Source: CAYGTS01 sp964352905
GTDB taxonomy: Bacteria > Pseudomonadota > Gammaproteobacteria > JAHCLG01
Assembly: GCA_964352905.1 (NCBI GenBank)
Contig: CAYGTS010000040.1
Coordinates: 1 to 17,966 of the forward strand
DNA: 17,966 nucleotides
Direction: 5' to 3'
The notes under the pieces are model-generated. The model had not been told where the DNA came from, made no database searches, and saw only the letters and a program-made list of their open reading frames with translations. A program made the translations under genes and the position numbers. Positions 1-6,708 of this stretch are shown piece after piece (positions within the stretch are counted from its first letter, which is position 1; every line of letters begins with the position of its first letter).

Positions 1-104
1 TTGAGAAAGCGCAGTGTATGAGTTATACATGAGCATTTCGATAAAAGATTTTCGGCGTTTTTAGCCCAAATATGGGCGTTCCCTGCTACGGAGTGAGTAG
101 TTAC
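1..104 (+). repeat. MITE-like element, GTAAC family, left end outside window
   Basis: This is the right-hand part of a small non-coding repeat ending in GAGTGAGTAGTTAC. It is nearly identical over about 100 bases to 9639-9742 and matches the reverse complement of 1315-1417, with small differences. It contains the family's internal hairpin GCCCA-AATA-TGGGC. The left end and left target duplication lie before the window, so the insertion boundary cannot be confirmed here. Positions 105-190 hold no gene; they are the 3' flank of queG. Confidence 0.85.
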
Positions 105-190
105 GAGATTAGATTAATTGTAACACAAATGCATTACATTCTCCAGGGCGCAGGCGCTTATAATTCATTAATAGAAATAAAAGCATAAAC

Positions 191-1258
191 TTATATCATT
201 TTCGCATTTTGTTGTACAAGTGCCCAATTAACATGTTCTTGCACCATTGCCGAAGGGTAGTTTAGCTTAGCTTGTAATGCTTGAATAATCAGTGGATCGT
301 ATTTTGCGTTGCCAAGTGCTACAGCAATATTACGCAACCAACAGTCATAACCAATACGACGGATCGCAGAACCTGCTGTTTTTTGCAAGAAGGTTTGTTC
401 ATCCCAATTAAATATGGTTAGCAAATCAATGTTATCTAAACTATTGCGCGGCAGAAAATCAGTTTCAACGGTATGTTTCGCAAAACGATTCCAAGGGCAA
501 ATTGCTTGGCAATCATCGCAGCCATAAATACGATTACCCATTAGTGGGCGCAATTCCAGCGGGATACTCTCGCGCAATTCGATCGTTAAATAAGAGATAC
601 AACGCCTGGCATCTAATTGATACGGCGCAACAATGGCTTGTGTTGGGCAAATATCCATGCAAGCTGAACAACGCCCACAGTGATCTTTAACCGGTTCATC
701 AACTGGCAGGGGTAAATCGGTATATAACGTGCCTAAAAAAAACCAAGAACCGGCTTGGCGATTTAACAAGTTAGTATGTTTACCAATCCAGCCTAATCCT
801 GCTTTGGCCGCAAGTGGTTTTTCCATAACCGGTGCGCTATCTGCAAAAGCACGATAACCAAATTCGCCAACCACTGCTTGGATTTGTAAAGCAAGTTGAT
901 TAAGCCGCTTGCGAATTAATTTATGATAATCACGCCCCAGCGCATAACGTGATAAATAGGCTTTTTTGTCTTTTTTAAGCAAGGATAATAAAACGCTTTG
1001 CGGTGGCAAATAATTCATGCGTGCGCAAATAATCGTTTGTGTGCCAGGAATTAATAATTCAGGTTGGGTACGTTTAACGCCATGCCGTGCCATGTAATCC
1101 ATATTGCCGTGATACTGTTTATCTAACCAAACTTGTAATTGCTGTGATGCTTGTTTTAAATTGCGATCGGCAATGCCCACTTGCTGAAAGCCAAGCTCTT
1201 GCCCCCATTGTTTAATGGTTTGCGCTAATTGCTGGTAATCCAGTTGTGGTTTAGTCAT
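191..1258 (-). CDS. queG: Epoxyqueuosine reductase QueG
   Basis: QueG reduces epoxyqueuosine to queuosine in the wobble position of GUN-anticodon tRNAs. It is a cytoplasmic enzyme using cobalamin and two 4Fe-4S clusters. The 355-residue product has the usual family length and starts MTKPQLDYQQLAQTIKQWG, closely matching the E. coli QueG start. A ferredoxin-like region carries C194-x2-C197-x2-C200-x3-C204, and C220, C247, C250 and C254 complete the two clusters. D140 in FADSAPVMEKPLA fits the conserved catalytic aspartate. The C-terminus is HEAT-like, around 295-350. No strong ribosome-binding site precedes the ATG, but protein alignment supports this start. In related bacteria queG is divergent from and next to nnr. 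Here the intact copy lies 1.5 kb away, and a decayed copy occupies the ancestral place. Confidence 0.95.
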   Translation of the reverse strand: MTKPQLDYQQLAQTIKQWGQELGFQQVGIADRNLKQASQQLQVWLDKQYHGNMDYMARHGVKRTQPELLIPGTQTIICARMNYLPPQSVLLSLLKKDKKAYLSRYALGRDYHKLIRKRLNQLALQIQAVVGEFGYRAFADSAPVMEKPLAAKAGLGWIGKHTNLLNRQAGSWFFLGTLYTDLPLPVDEPVKDHCGRCSACMDICPTQAIVAPYQLDARRCISYLTIELRESIPLELRPLMGNRIYGCDDCQAICPWNRFAKHTVETDFLPRNSLDNIDLLTIFNWDEQTFLQKTAGSAIRRIGYDCWLRNIAVALGNAKYDPLIIQALQAKLNYPSAMVQEHVNWALVQQNAKMI

Positions 1259-1314
1259 GGTATTTTTGCTAACATTGCAACAGTCATAACAGGCGAATTA
1301 ATCTTTGTTGCAAA

Positions 1315-1493
1315 GTAACTATTCACCCTGTAGATGGGAACGCCCATATCTGGGCTAAAAACAGCGAAAATCTTTTATCGAAATGCTCATTTATAACCCA
1401 TAAACTGCGCTTTTTCAAAAATATTTTCGCTTTTTTTATCGCCAGATCTGAACGTTCTTGGTAAATTCACCTTCAAATTTGCTGAATAGATAC
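1315..1493 (-). repeat. MITE-like element, 179 bp, with 8-bp target duplication
   Basis: The element begins GTAACTATTCACC and ends GCTGAATAGATAC, which are imperfect terminal inverted repeats. It is flanked by the direct repeat GTTGCAAA (1307-1314 and 1494-1501), an 8-bp target-site duplication. Inside, in reverse orientation, are the same modules as 9566-9742: the GGGCTAAAAACAGCGAAAATC block, the CATAAACTGCGC block, and the TTGGTAAATTCACCTTC block. It has no coding capacity. It lies upstream of queG, and only 56 bp of native sequence remain between it and the queG start codon. Confidence 0.92.
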
Positions 1494-1501
1494 GTTGCAA
1501 A

Positions 1502-1681
1502 TTTCTTTTGCATCTTCATTTATTCGCCCATAAACTGCGGTGCTCAATCGATTTTCGCCTTGCTACAGCACAAAAATACTCGTTTTGCGTAAGCCCTATT
1601 TTATTTTAAAGGCTGTGAACGAAATCTTAGCAACAGCATGCTTATTGATCAAAATTAAATTGGCGTAGTATTAAAATAATA
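1502..1681. other. Gene-free spacer with a possible decayed repeat
   Basis: No gene is seen between the MITE and the downstream end of the orphan reading frame. The piece around 1518-1570 (CGCCCATAAACTGCGG, then GATTTTCGCC and TTGCTACAG) loosely resembles internal blocks of the neighbouring MITE, so it may be an old degraded copy. No hairpin with a T-run was found downstream of the orphan gene. Confidence 0.35.
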
Positions 1682-2467
1682 TTAGCGCTTGCGGTGCCCT
1701 GGTGCAGCCAACGGCGTAGATTTCGCTTTATCCAACGCCCCTTGCATGGCCTTGCCTAGGTCTTTACCCTCATGTTGATTCATAGCAAGAATATATGCTG
1801 TATACGATGCAGAGGTTGGATTGTTATGAGCATACGTTGCTACTGCCTGCATGCTGAATTTATTTACTCGGAAAAGGCCACATCCCCAGGCTTTCTTACG
1901 CCAGTGTCCTCCGGTTATTCCGGCTTTATTTATTCCGGCGTTATAACGGGCACGAAATGCTTCCTCAAACTGCACATTTAAATTCTCTTCGGCTGCTACC
2001 GCTGGATTAAATGGTTGTGGATCATAATCGGGTGATGCAGTACCAGCAACTGAAGTATGAAAGGTAGCACGATGAGCTTGAGAAGAACCAGTAGAAACTG
2101 TCGCAACTGTAAATTTAGCTACGTTTTTTTTGAGTGGTACATGCTGTTTCGCTAACGTTAAGAGATTATTAAACAATGTTTCCTGATTGTCACTTACAGA
2201 TTCCGCGTACACGTACCCGCTCATTGAGTTTTCGAGGAGATTTGGTTCTCCTTTTTTGCTAGCCTGATAGTAAAATTGATAAAATCTATGATCACCTTGG
2301 TCATGACCAGAGACACATGCAACCCTATGCTTGCTTAAGAAATCACGTACTTTTTTAATGTTATCAGCATCAGCACCTTCGGGTATGGTAACGTTCAAGC
2401 TAGGTTCATAAATATGTGGGTTCACGCTGGTATTAACCAAGGGGCTATAGGATGCTGTTAAAAACAT
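1682..2467 (-). CDS. Hypothetical protein, 261 aa, orphan
   Basis: I do not recognise this protein. It is a complete reading frame with an ATG, a ribosome-binding site TGAGGT at 2473-2478 (5-base spacing) and a good upstream promoter, so it is probably expressed. There is no signal peptide, no membrane segment and no catalytic motif I can name. The N-terminal half (1-115) looks globular. The middle (about 120-165) is rich in Ser, Thr, Ala and Pro and may be a linker. The C-terminal part (about 184-245) has W194-GCGLFR followed by a predicted helical stretch with NNPTSASYTAYIL. The tail is basic, ending GHRKR. The GLFR...NPxSxxTA pattern faintly recalls a C-terminal domain in Legionella and Coxiella orphan proteins (DUF5617-like), but this is memory only. 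It sits between the two queG copies, consistent with insertion into the queG-nnr interval. Confidence 0.7.
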   Translation of the reverse strand: MFLTASYSPLVNTSVNPHIYEPSLNVTIPEGADADNIKKVRDFLSKHRVACVSGHDQGDHRFYQFYYQASKKGEPNLLENSMSGYVYAESVSDNQETLFNNLLTLAKQHVPLKKNVAKFTVATVSTGSSQAHRATFHTSVAGTASPDYDPQPFNPAVAAEENLNVQFEEAFRARYNAGINKAGITGGHWRKKAWGCGLFRVNKFSMQAVATYAHNNPTSASYTAYILAMNQHEGKDLGKAMQGALDKAKSTPLAAPGHRKR

Positions 2468-2502
2468 TTTTTACCTCATATAATTTTTATTAATTGCCGC
2501 AC

Positions 2503-2531
2503 AGTATAGCGTGTATTTAAAAACGTGTACA
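2503..2531 (-). promoter_or_regulatory. Predicted sigma70 promoter of the orphan gene
   Basis: Read on the minus strand, TGTACA (-35, 4/6 matches) and TATACT (-10, 5/6) are separated by exactly 17 bases. The predicted transcript start falls about 30 bases before the ATG at 2467, with the TGAGGT ribosome-binding site in between. Confidence 0.55.
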
Positions 2532-2562
2532 GTGAAAAGTTTTTTAAAAAAAAAACAAACAG

Positions 2563-2809
2563 TTACACCATTTTCGCATTTTGTTGTGCAAGTGCCTAAT
2601 TAACATGTTCTTGAGTCATTCAACATCACGCCGGGAATTACTGATTGCAGAAGGGTAGTTTAGCTTGAATAATCAGTGGATCGTATTCTGTATTGCCAAG
2701 CGCTACAGTAATATTGCGCAACCAACAGCTTGCGCTAATTGCTGGTAATCCAGTGGTAATCCAGTGGTAGTTTAGTCATGGTGTTTTTGCTAACATTGCA
2801 ACAGTCATG
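2563..2809 (-). pseudogene. Decayed second copy of queG
   Basis: This stretch aligns with both ends of the intact queG but lacks its middle. Positions 2563-2728 match the 3' end of the gene from the stop codon (compare 191-346). Positions 2729-2809 match the start of the gene and about 30 bases upstream of it (compare 1219-1290), including GTTTAGTCATGG and GCTAACATTGCAACAGTCAT. About 870 bp are missing at the junction near 2728. There is also an insertion of about 25 bp around 2612-2643, a small deletion (AGCTT slippage), and a tandem GGTAATCCAGT duplication near 2742-2766. It cannot make a functional protein. Its position, divergent from and next to nnr, is where queG sits in relatives, so this is probably the ancestral locus. 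Confidence 0.9.
2624..2643 (-). repeat. Solo end of the 62-bp MITE-like element
   Basis: CACGCCGGGAATTACTG here is the exact reverse complement of the left end of the 62-bp element at 5087-5148. It lies in the segment that is extra in the decayed queG relative to the intact gene. The other end is missing, so this is a fragment left after insertion and deletion. Confidence 0.7.
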
Positions 2810-2824
2810 TTTAAGGTTTAAAAG

Positions 2825-4306
2825 ATGAACTATATAACCAAATTATACTCATGCCAACAAATCCGTGAATTTGAACGTTTAGCAATTGCAAACGATATTA
2901 ATGAAGAAAACATGATGCAACGCGCTGGCAGTGCAGCATTTAATATTTTACAAAAGCGCTGGCCCAAGGCACGTAAAATCGCGGTGATTGCAGGTAAAGG
3001 TAATAACGGCGGCGATGGATTTATAGTTGCCAAAATGGCTCATCTTGCTGGCATTAAAGCCACTGTTTATCACGTTGCAGATTTAAACAGTTACCAAGGG
3101 GCAGCACGCTTGGCATTGGCAGCATGCAAGAAAAGTGAAGTTGAATTCATTCCTTTTGCGGGTGAAATCGATCGCGATGTTGATGTGATAGTTGATGCTT
3201 TACTTGGTATTGGCATTAAAGGGCCAGTACGTGCTAACTTTGCTAAAGTCATTCATGTTATTAACCAAATGCCCTGTCCTGTTCTAGCGCTAGATGTGCC
3301 TTCTGGTTTAAATGCTGATACAGGCATGGTGCAAGGGTGCAGTGTGATCGCAGATGCCACCATAACCTTTATTGGTTATAAACGTGGTTTATTTACTGCT
3401 AATGCGCCCGCTGTGTGTGGTGAAATTTTTTGCGCCAATTTAGAGTTACCGCAATCGTTATATCAACAAGTTGCACCTGCAGCCGAATTAATTCAATACC
3501 GAGAACTGGCTTATTTATTACCAAAACGTAGCCGTGATGCCAATAAAGGTAACTTTGGGCATGTATTAATTGTGGGTGGCGATCATGGCATGGCGGGTGC
3601 AGTGTGCTTAAGTGCAACCGCGGCATTGCGTTGCGGTGCTGGTTTGGTGAGTGTGGTAACGCGTAAAGAACATGTGGCACTTGTGACGGGTTATCATCCT
3701 GAAATCATGTGTCATGCAGTGGCTAAAGCACAACTATCATTAGCGGCCTTAATAAAAAAAGCAAGCGTGATTGTCGTTGGGCCTGGTTTAGGGCAATCCA
3801 CTTGGAGTAAAGCATTATTAAAAGCCGTTATTAAAAGTAAAAAGCCACTCGTGATCGATGCTGATGGCTTAAATTTACTAGCGCAAAAGCCAGTGAAATT
3901 AAAGAATAATGCGGTTATCACACCGCACCCAGGAGAAGCGGCGCGTTTATTGGCGCAAACTGTTGCTGAAATTCAACACGATCGTTTTGAAAGTGCGAAA
4001 AATTTGGTGCAACGTTATCAAGTTGTGGCGGTGTTAAAGGGTGCGGGCACAATTATTCAATCCCAAGAAAATTTAGCTCAGCTCTGTCATCACGGTAACC
4101 CTGGCATGGCCACGGCCGGCATGGGGGATGTGTTATCGGGTATTATTGGCGCTTTAATCGCGCAAGGTTTAAGCTTATCGCATGCTGCAACGTTAGGTGT
4201 GTGTTTGCATGCGCAGGCCGCCGATGAAGTAGCAATACAAGGTGAGCGTGGTATGATTGCCAGCGATTTATTCAGCGTATTAAGAAAAAATGTTAACCCA
4301 CAATGA
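2825..4306 (+). CDS. nnr: Bifunctional NAD(P)HX epimerase / ADP-dependent NAD(P)HX dehydratase Nnr
   Basis: Nnr repairs hydrated NADH and NADPH. The N-terminal domain epimerises NAD(P)HX and the C-terminal domain dehydrates it using ADP. The 493-residue length is typical of the fused enzyme. Residues 1 to about 215 form the YjeF_N fold with the G57-KGNNGGDG nucleotide-binding loop. About 225-490 form the ribokinase-like domain with GGDHGMAGA, VIDADGLNLL, ITPHPGE and NPGMATAGMGD (D435). The ATG at 2825 follows AAGG (2813-2816) by 8 bases. The upstream sequence is the decayed queG, so the original divergent promoter region is probably retained in part. The stop overlaps the tsaE start (ATGA). 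Confidence 0.96.
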   Translation: MNYITKLYSCQQIREFERLAIANDINEENMMQRAGSAAFNILQKRWPKARKIAVIAGKGNNGGDGFIVAKMAHLAGIKATVYHVADLNSYQGAARLALAACKKSEVEFIPFAGEIDRDVDVIVDALLGIGIKGPVRANFAKVIHVINQMPCPVLALDVPSGLNADTGMVQGCSVIADATITFIGYKRGLFTANAPAVCGEIFCANLELPQSLYQQVAPAAELIQYRELAYLLPKRSRDANKGNFGHVLIVGGDHGMAGAVCLSATAALRCGAGLVSVVTRKEHVALVTGYHPEIMCHAVAKAQLSLAALIKKASVIVVGPGLGQSTWSKALLKAVIKSKKPLVIDADGLNLLAQKPVKLKNNAVITPHPGEAARLLAQTVAEIQHDRFESAKNLVQRYQVVAVLKGAGTIIQSQENLAQLCHHGNPGMATAGMGDVLSGIIGALIAQGLSLSHAATLGVCLHAQAADEVAIQGERGMIASDLFSVLRKNVNPQ

Positions 4307-4761
4307 TTATAAAAAATGAAAAAGCAATGCAAAGCTTTGCCACAAGTTTAAACCAAGCCTGTGGCGATGATGCCTTAATTTTTTTACAAGGCGATTTAGG
4401 CGCGGGTAAAACCACCTTAGTGCGCAGCTTGTTACGCGCCAATCATTATCACGAGGTCGTACCCAGCCCAACTTATACCTTGGTTGAAAGCTATTACCTA
4501 CCGCATAAAACGATTCACCATTTTGATTTATATCGCATCCACGCCGCTGATGAATTATTCGATATTGGCATTAGTGAGTATTTAAATGAAAAAGCGATTT
4601 GTATTATTGAATGGCCAGAACAGGGTGCTGGTGTATTACCGCAAGCCGATTTATGCTGTAAAATAGATATCGTTGATTCACAGCAGCGTCACATACAACT
4701 TGTGGCGAAGAGTGAAAAAGGGCAAAAAATTGCAACAGAGTTTATAACTTATGACAAATAA
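4303..4761 (+). CDS. tsaE: tRNA threonylcarbamoyladenosine biosynthesis ATPase TsaE
   Basis: TsaE is the ATPase partner of TsaB and TsaD in making the t6A37 modification of ANN-decoding tRNAs. The 152-residue product shows the Walker A loop G30-DLGAGKTT, the family motif SPTYTLVESY, HFDLYRI, and IEWPEQG near the Walker B position. It overlaps nnr by four bases (ATGA), implying translational coupling. Its own end overlaps the following gene by 11 bases. The nnr-tsaE-amiB order is conserved in many gammaproteobacteria. Confidence 0.96.
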   Translation: MIIKNEKAMQSFATSLNQACGDDALIFLQGDLGAGKTTLVRSLLRANHYHEVVPSPTYTLVESYYLPHKTIHHFDLYRIHAADELFDIGISEYLNEKAICIIEWPEQGAGVLPQADLCCKIDIVDSQQRHIQLVAKSEKGQKIATEFITYDK

Positions 4762-5092
4762 AGTAAGGTTAACAGATGAACAAATTAATGGCATTATCAG
4801 CAGTATCGCTGGCTTTGTAAAAAATCAAGATGCCAAACTTTATCTTTATGGCAGCCGCACTAATCTTGCCGCTAAAGGCGGCGACATTGATTTATTGTTA
4901 ATCGTTGGCAATAACGAGCAGCGCGAAGCCTTGCAAGGCCAAAAACATTATATTTTGGCAGAAATAAAAAAAAATATTGGCGATCAGAAAATCGATTTAC
5001 TGATTGCGCCGGTACAAGAACTGTTCAGCGATGAGTTTCTGCAAGTTATCTTCCCCAGTGCGCTGTTGCTACACGATTTTAATTTTCAGTAA
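4751..5092 (+). CDS. Small MNT-type nucleotidyltransferase-domain protein
   Basis: This 113-residue protein has the signature of minimal polymerase-beta-like nucleotidyltransferases: G34-SR, then D45-I-D47, and a third acidic strand KID82LLIA. All three metal-binding carboxylates are therefore present. Such domains often act as antitoxins of HEPN toxins (MntA type), or as stand-alone enzymes. No HEPN partner is visible here. The gene starts inside tsaE with an 11-base overlap, so it is probably co-translated with nnr and tsaE. Its substrate cannot be told from sequence. The stop codon lies inside a MITE-like insertion. Without that element the frame would continue CAA GAA CGC TAG, ending two residues later (...FNFQER). 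Confidence 0.85.
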   Translation: MTNKVRLTDEQINGIISSIAGFVKNQDAKLYLYGSRTNLAAKGGDIDLLLIVGNNEQREALQGQKHYILAEIKKNIGDQKIDLLIAPVQELFSDEFLQVIFPSALLLHDFNFQ

Positions 5093-5148
5093 TTCCCGGC
5101 GTGAGATTGCCCAAATATGGCTGTTCCTCGCTACAGCGGGAATTGCTG
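5087..5148 (+). repeat. 62-bp MITE-like element with 9-bp target duplication
   Basis: Terminal inverted repeats CAGTAATTCCCG (5087-5098) and CGGGAATTGCTG (5137-5148) differ at one position. The direct repeat TTTAATTTT flanks the element (5078-5086 and 5149-5157). The core (GCCCAAATATGG, GTTCC, CTACAG) resembles the core of the GTAAC-type elements, although the ends differ. The transcript could fold into a 12-bp hairpin, but there is no immediate T-run, so a terminator role is not supported. It supplies the TAA of the preceding gene. Confidence 0.88.
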
Positions 5149-5189
5149 TTTAATTTTCAAGAACGCTAGCAACCTTACCCAAGATCCGG

Positions 5190-5216
5190 TATAGTTTCGT
5201 AAGCACGTCTTAGGGG
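5190..5216 (+). promoter_or_regulatory. Possible amiB -10 box and ribosome-binding site
   Basis: TATAGT at 5190-5195 is a good -10 box, but the -35 region (TAGCAA, 17 bases upstream) is weak. AGGGG at 5212-5216 is a strong Shine-Dalgarno sequence 9 bases before a TTG codon at 5226, which decides that non-ATG start. Confidence 0.4.
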
Positions 5217-5225
5217 ATTTTCAGC

Positions 5226-6587
5226 TTGAAAAAAAGTTTGCTTATTAAAGTGGTGGGCATGGTGGCTTTCCTCGTCATGATCTGCTACGTAAACTTAAGT
5301 TTTGCTGATCCCGTTGCCATCACACGCGTGCGAGCCTCGCATAACGATAAACAAACGCGCCTTGTGTTTGATTTTACAGGTCCCATACCCGCTATCAAAG
5401 TTTTTACACTTGATGATCCTGAACGCGTGGTGCTTGATATCCCTAATGCCCATTTTGCCGCGTTGCCAACACGCGCATTGTTAAAAAATACCATTGTAGA
5501 TGATATTCGTTCGGGTCGTAAGCAATCACATTTACGTGTTGTAATTGATTTATCACAAGATGCCAAGCCTGCAACCTTTACGTTAGCGCCACAATATCCT
5601 TATGGTTATCGCCTAGTCTTAGATCTTAATCTTACCGGTAATACTAAAAAAATGACACCTAAGCCTGCTGGCAAACAAGCGCCTCAACCGGTTGCGCCAG
5701 TTATTTTAGTCAACAAACATGAACCGCAACACGATATTATCGTTGTCATTGATCCTGGTCATGGTGGTAAAGATCCCGGTGCCAGCGGGCCAAATAACAT
5801 TCATGAAAAAAATATTGTACTAGCCATTTCGCGTGCGTTACAACAAAAAATTAATTCCTATCCTGGTTTTAAAGCAGTCTTGACTCGCAGTAGTGATTAT
5901 TATTTAAGTTTGCGCCAACGCTTACATGTTGCACGACGTGATAAAGCCGATATGTTTGTGGCAGTGCATGCAGATGCTTACCGTAATCCACTTTCTAATG
6001 GTGCCTCAGTTTATGCTTTATCTGAACGTGGTGCTAGTAGTGAAGCAGCGCGCTGGCTTGCTGAAAAAGAGAACTATTCAGAATTAGGCGGTGTTACTTT
6101 AGGTGATAAAAGTGATATCTTACGTTCAGTATTAATTGATTTATCACAAACCGCAACCATTAACGAAAGTTTGAAGGTGGGCCATAATGTTTTAAATCAA
6201 CTGGATGATATTACGCGTTTACACCATAACAAAGTCGAGCAAGCACGCTTTGTCGTATTAAAATCACCGGATATTCCATCGATTTTAGTTGAAACAGGGT
6301 TTATTTCTAATCCACAAGAAGCAAGACGTTTAGAAAACCCAAGTTATCAACGTAAAATTGCTGATGCTTTAGCAACAGGTATCAAGCAATATTTCTTAAC
6401 ACATCCGCCACATGGCGCAACTTTGTTTACGCAAAAACAAAAATCTTTACATATTGTTAAAAAAGGTGAATATTTAGCATTGCTAGCTAAGCAATATCAT
6501 GTAAAATTACCAGCTCTAAAAAAACTTAATAATATCAAAAACAATAATATTCATATAGGTCAAAAATTATTAATACCTAATAGCTAG
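5226..6587 (+). CDS. amiB: N-acetylmuramoyl-L-alanine amidase AmiB/AmiC type
   Basis: This secreted zinc amidase cleaves the peptide side chain from murein during daughter-cell separation. The 453-residue protein starts with a signal peptide (MKKSLL plus a hydrophobic stretch to SFA, cleavage near 27). An AMIN targeting domain follows (about 30-135), then a Pro/Lys-rich linker. The Amidase_3 catalytic domain (about 170-395) has zinc ligands H179 (DPGHGG), E194 and H248 (VAVHAD) and catalytic E356 (ETGFISN). One LysM peptidoglycan-binding repeat lies at about 408-452. The start is TTG, supported by the AGGGG ribosome-binding site and the signal peptide. The single LysM repeat and AMIN domain match AmiB-like enzymes placed between tsaE and mutL. 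Confidence 0.95.
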   Translation: MKKSLLIKVVGMVAFLVMICYVNLSFADPVAITRVRASHNDKQTRLVFDFTGPIPAIKVFTLDDPERVVLDIPNAHFAALPTRALLKNTIVDDIRSGRKQSHLRVVIDLSQDAKPATFTLAPQYPYGYRLVLDLNLTGNTKKMTPKPAGKQAPQPVAPVILVNKHEPQHDIIVVIDPGHGGKDPGASGPNNIHEKNIVLAISRALQQKINSYPGFKAVLTRSSDYYLSLRQRLHVARRDKADMFVAVHADAYRNPLSNGASVYALSERGASSEAARWLAEKENYSELGGVTLGDKSDILRSVLIDLSQTATINESLKVGHNVLNQLDDITRLHHNKVEQARFVVLKSPDIPSILVETGFISNPQEARRLENPSYQRKIADALATGIKQYFLTHPPHGATLFTQKQKSLHIVKKGEYLALLAKQYHVKLPALKKLNNIKNNNIHIGQKLLIPNS

Positions 6588-6597
6588 ACTCACAAAC

Positions 6598-6626
6598 TTA
6601 ACAGGGATGAACATGTATATTAATAT
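6598..6626 (+). promoter_or_regulatory. Possible mutL promoter
   Basis: TTAACA (5/6 to the -35 consensus) and TAATAT (4/6 to the -10) are 17 bases apart in the 121-bp amiB-mutL gap. The predicted leader of about 75 bases would contain the hairpin at 6654-6672. Confidence 0.35.
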
Positions 6627-6653
6627 CATATCTTAAACAGTACAAAAAAGGCG

Positions 6654-6672
6654 CTTCCTTTAACAAAGGGAG
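6654..6672 (+). other. Small hairpin in the mutL leader
   Basis: CTTCCTTT-AAC-AAAGGGAG can form an 8-bp stem with one G-T pair and a 3-base loop. It is not followed directly by a T-run, so it is not a classical terminator. It could stabilise the mRNA or be chance. Confidence 0.3.
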
Positions 6673-6708
6673 TACTAGTAAGGATTTTAAAAATTAAGAT
6701 GAGTAACG

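Noticed and set aside
1..1493. queG as cargo of a composite transposon between two inverted element copies
   Set aside because: The element at 1315-1493 has its own 8-bp duplication on both sides, so it inserted alone. The outer flank of the copy at 1-104 is not visible.
3399..3680. 93-codon open frame opposite nnr on the minus strand
   Set aside because: It lies wholly within the conserved Nnr coding region and resembles no protein; it is a by-product of codon bias.
5087..5148. Rho-independent terminator after the nucleotidyltransferase gene
   Set aside because: The stem exists but the loop is about 38 bases and no T-run follows. Inverted ends plus a 9-bp direct repeat fit a mobile element better.
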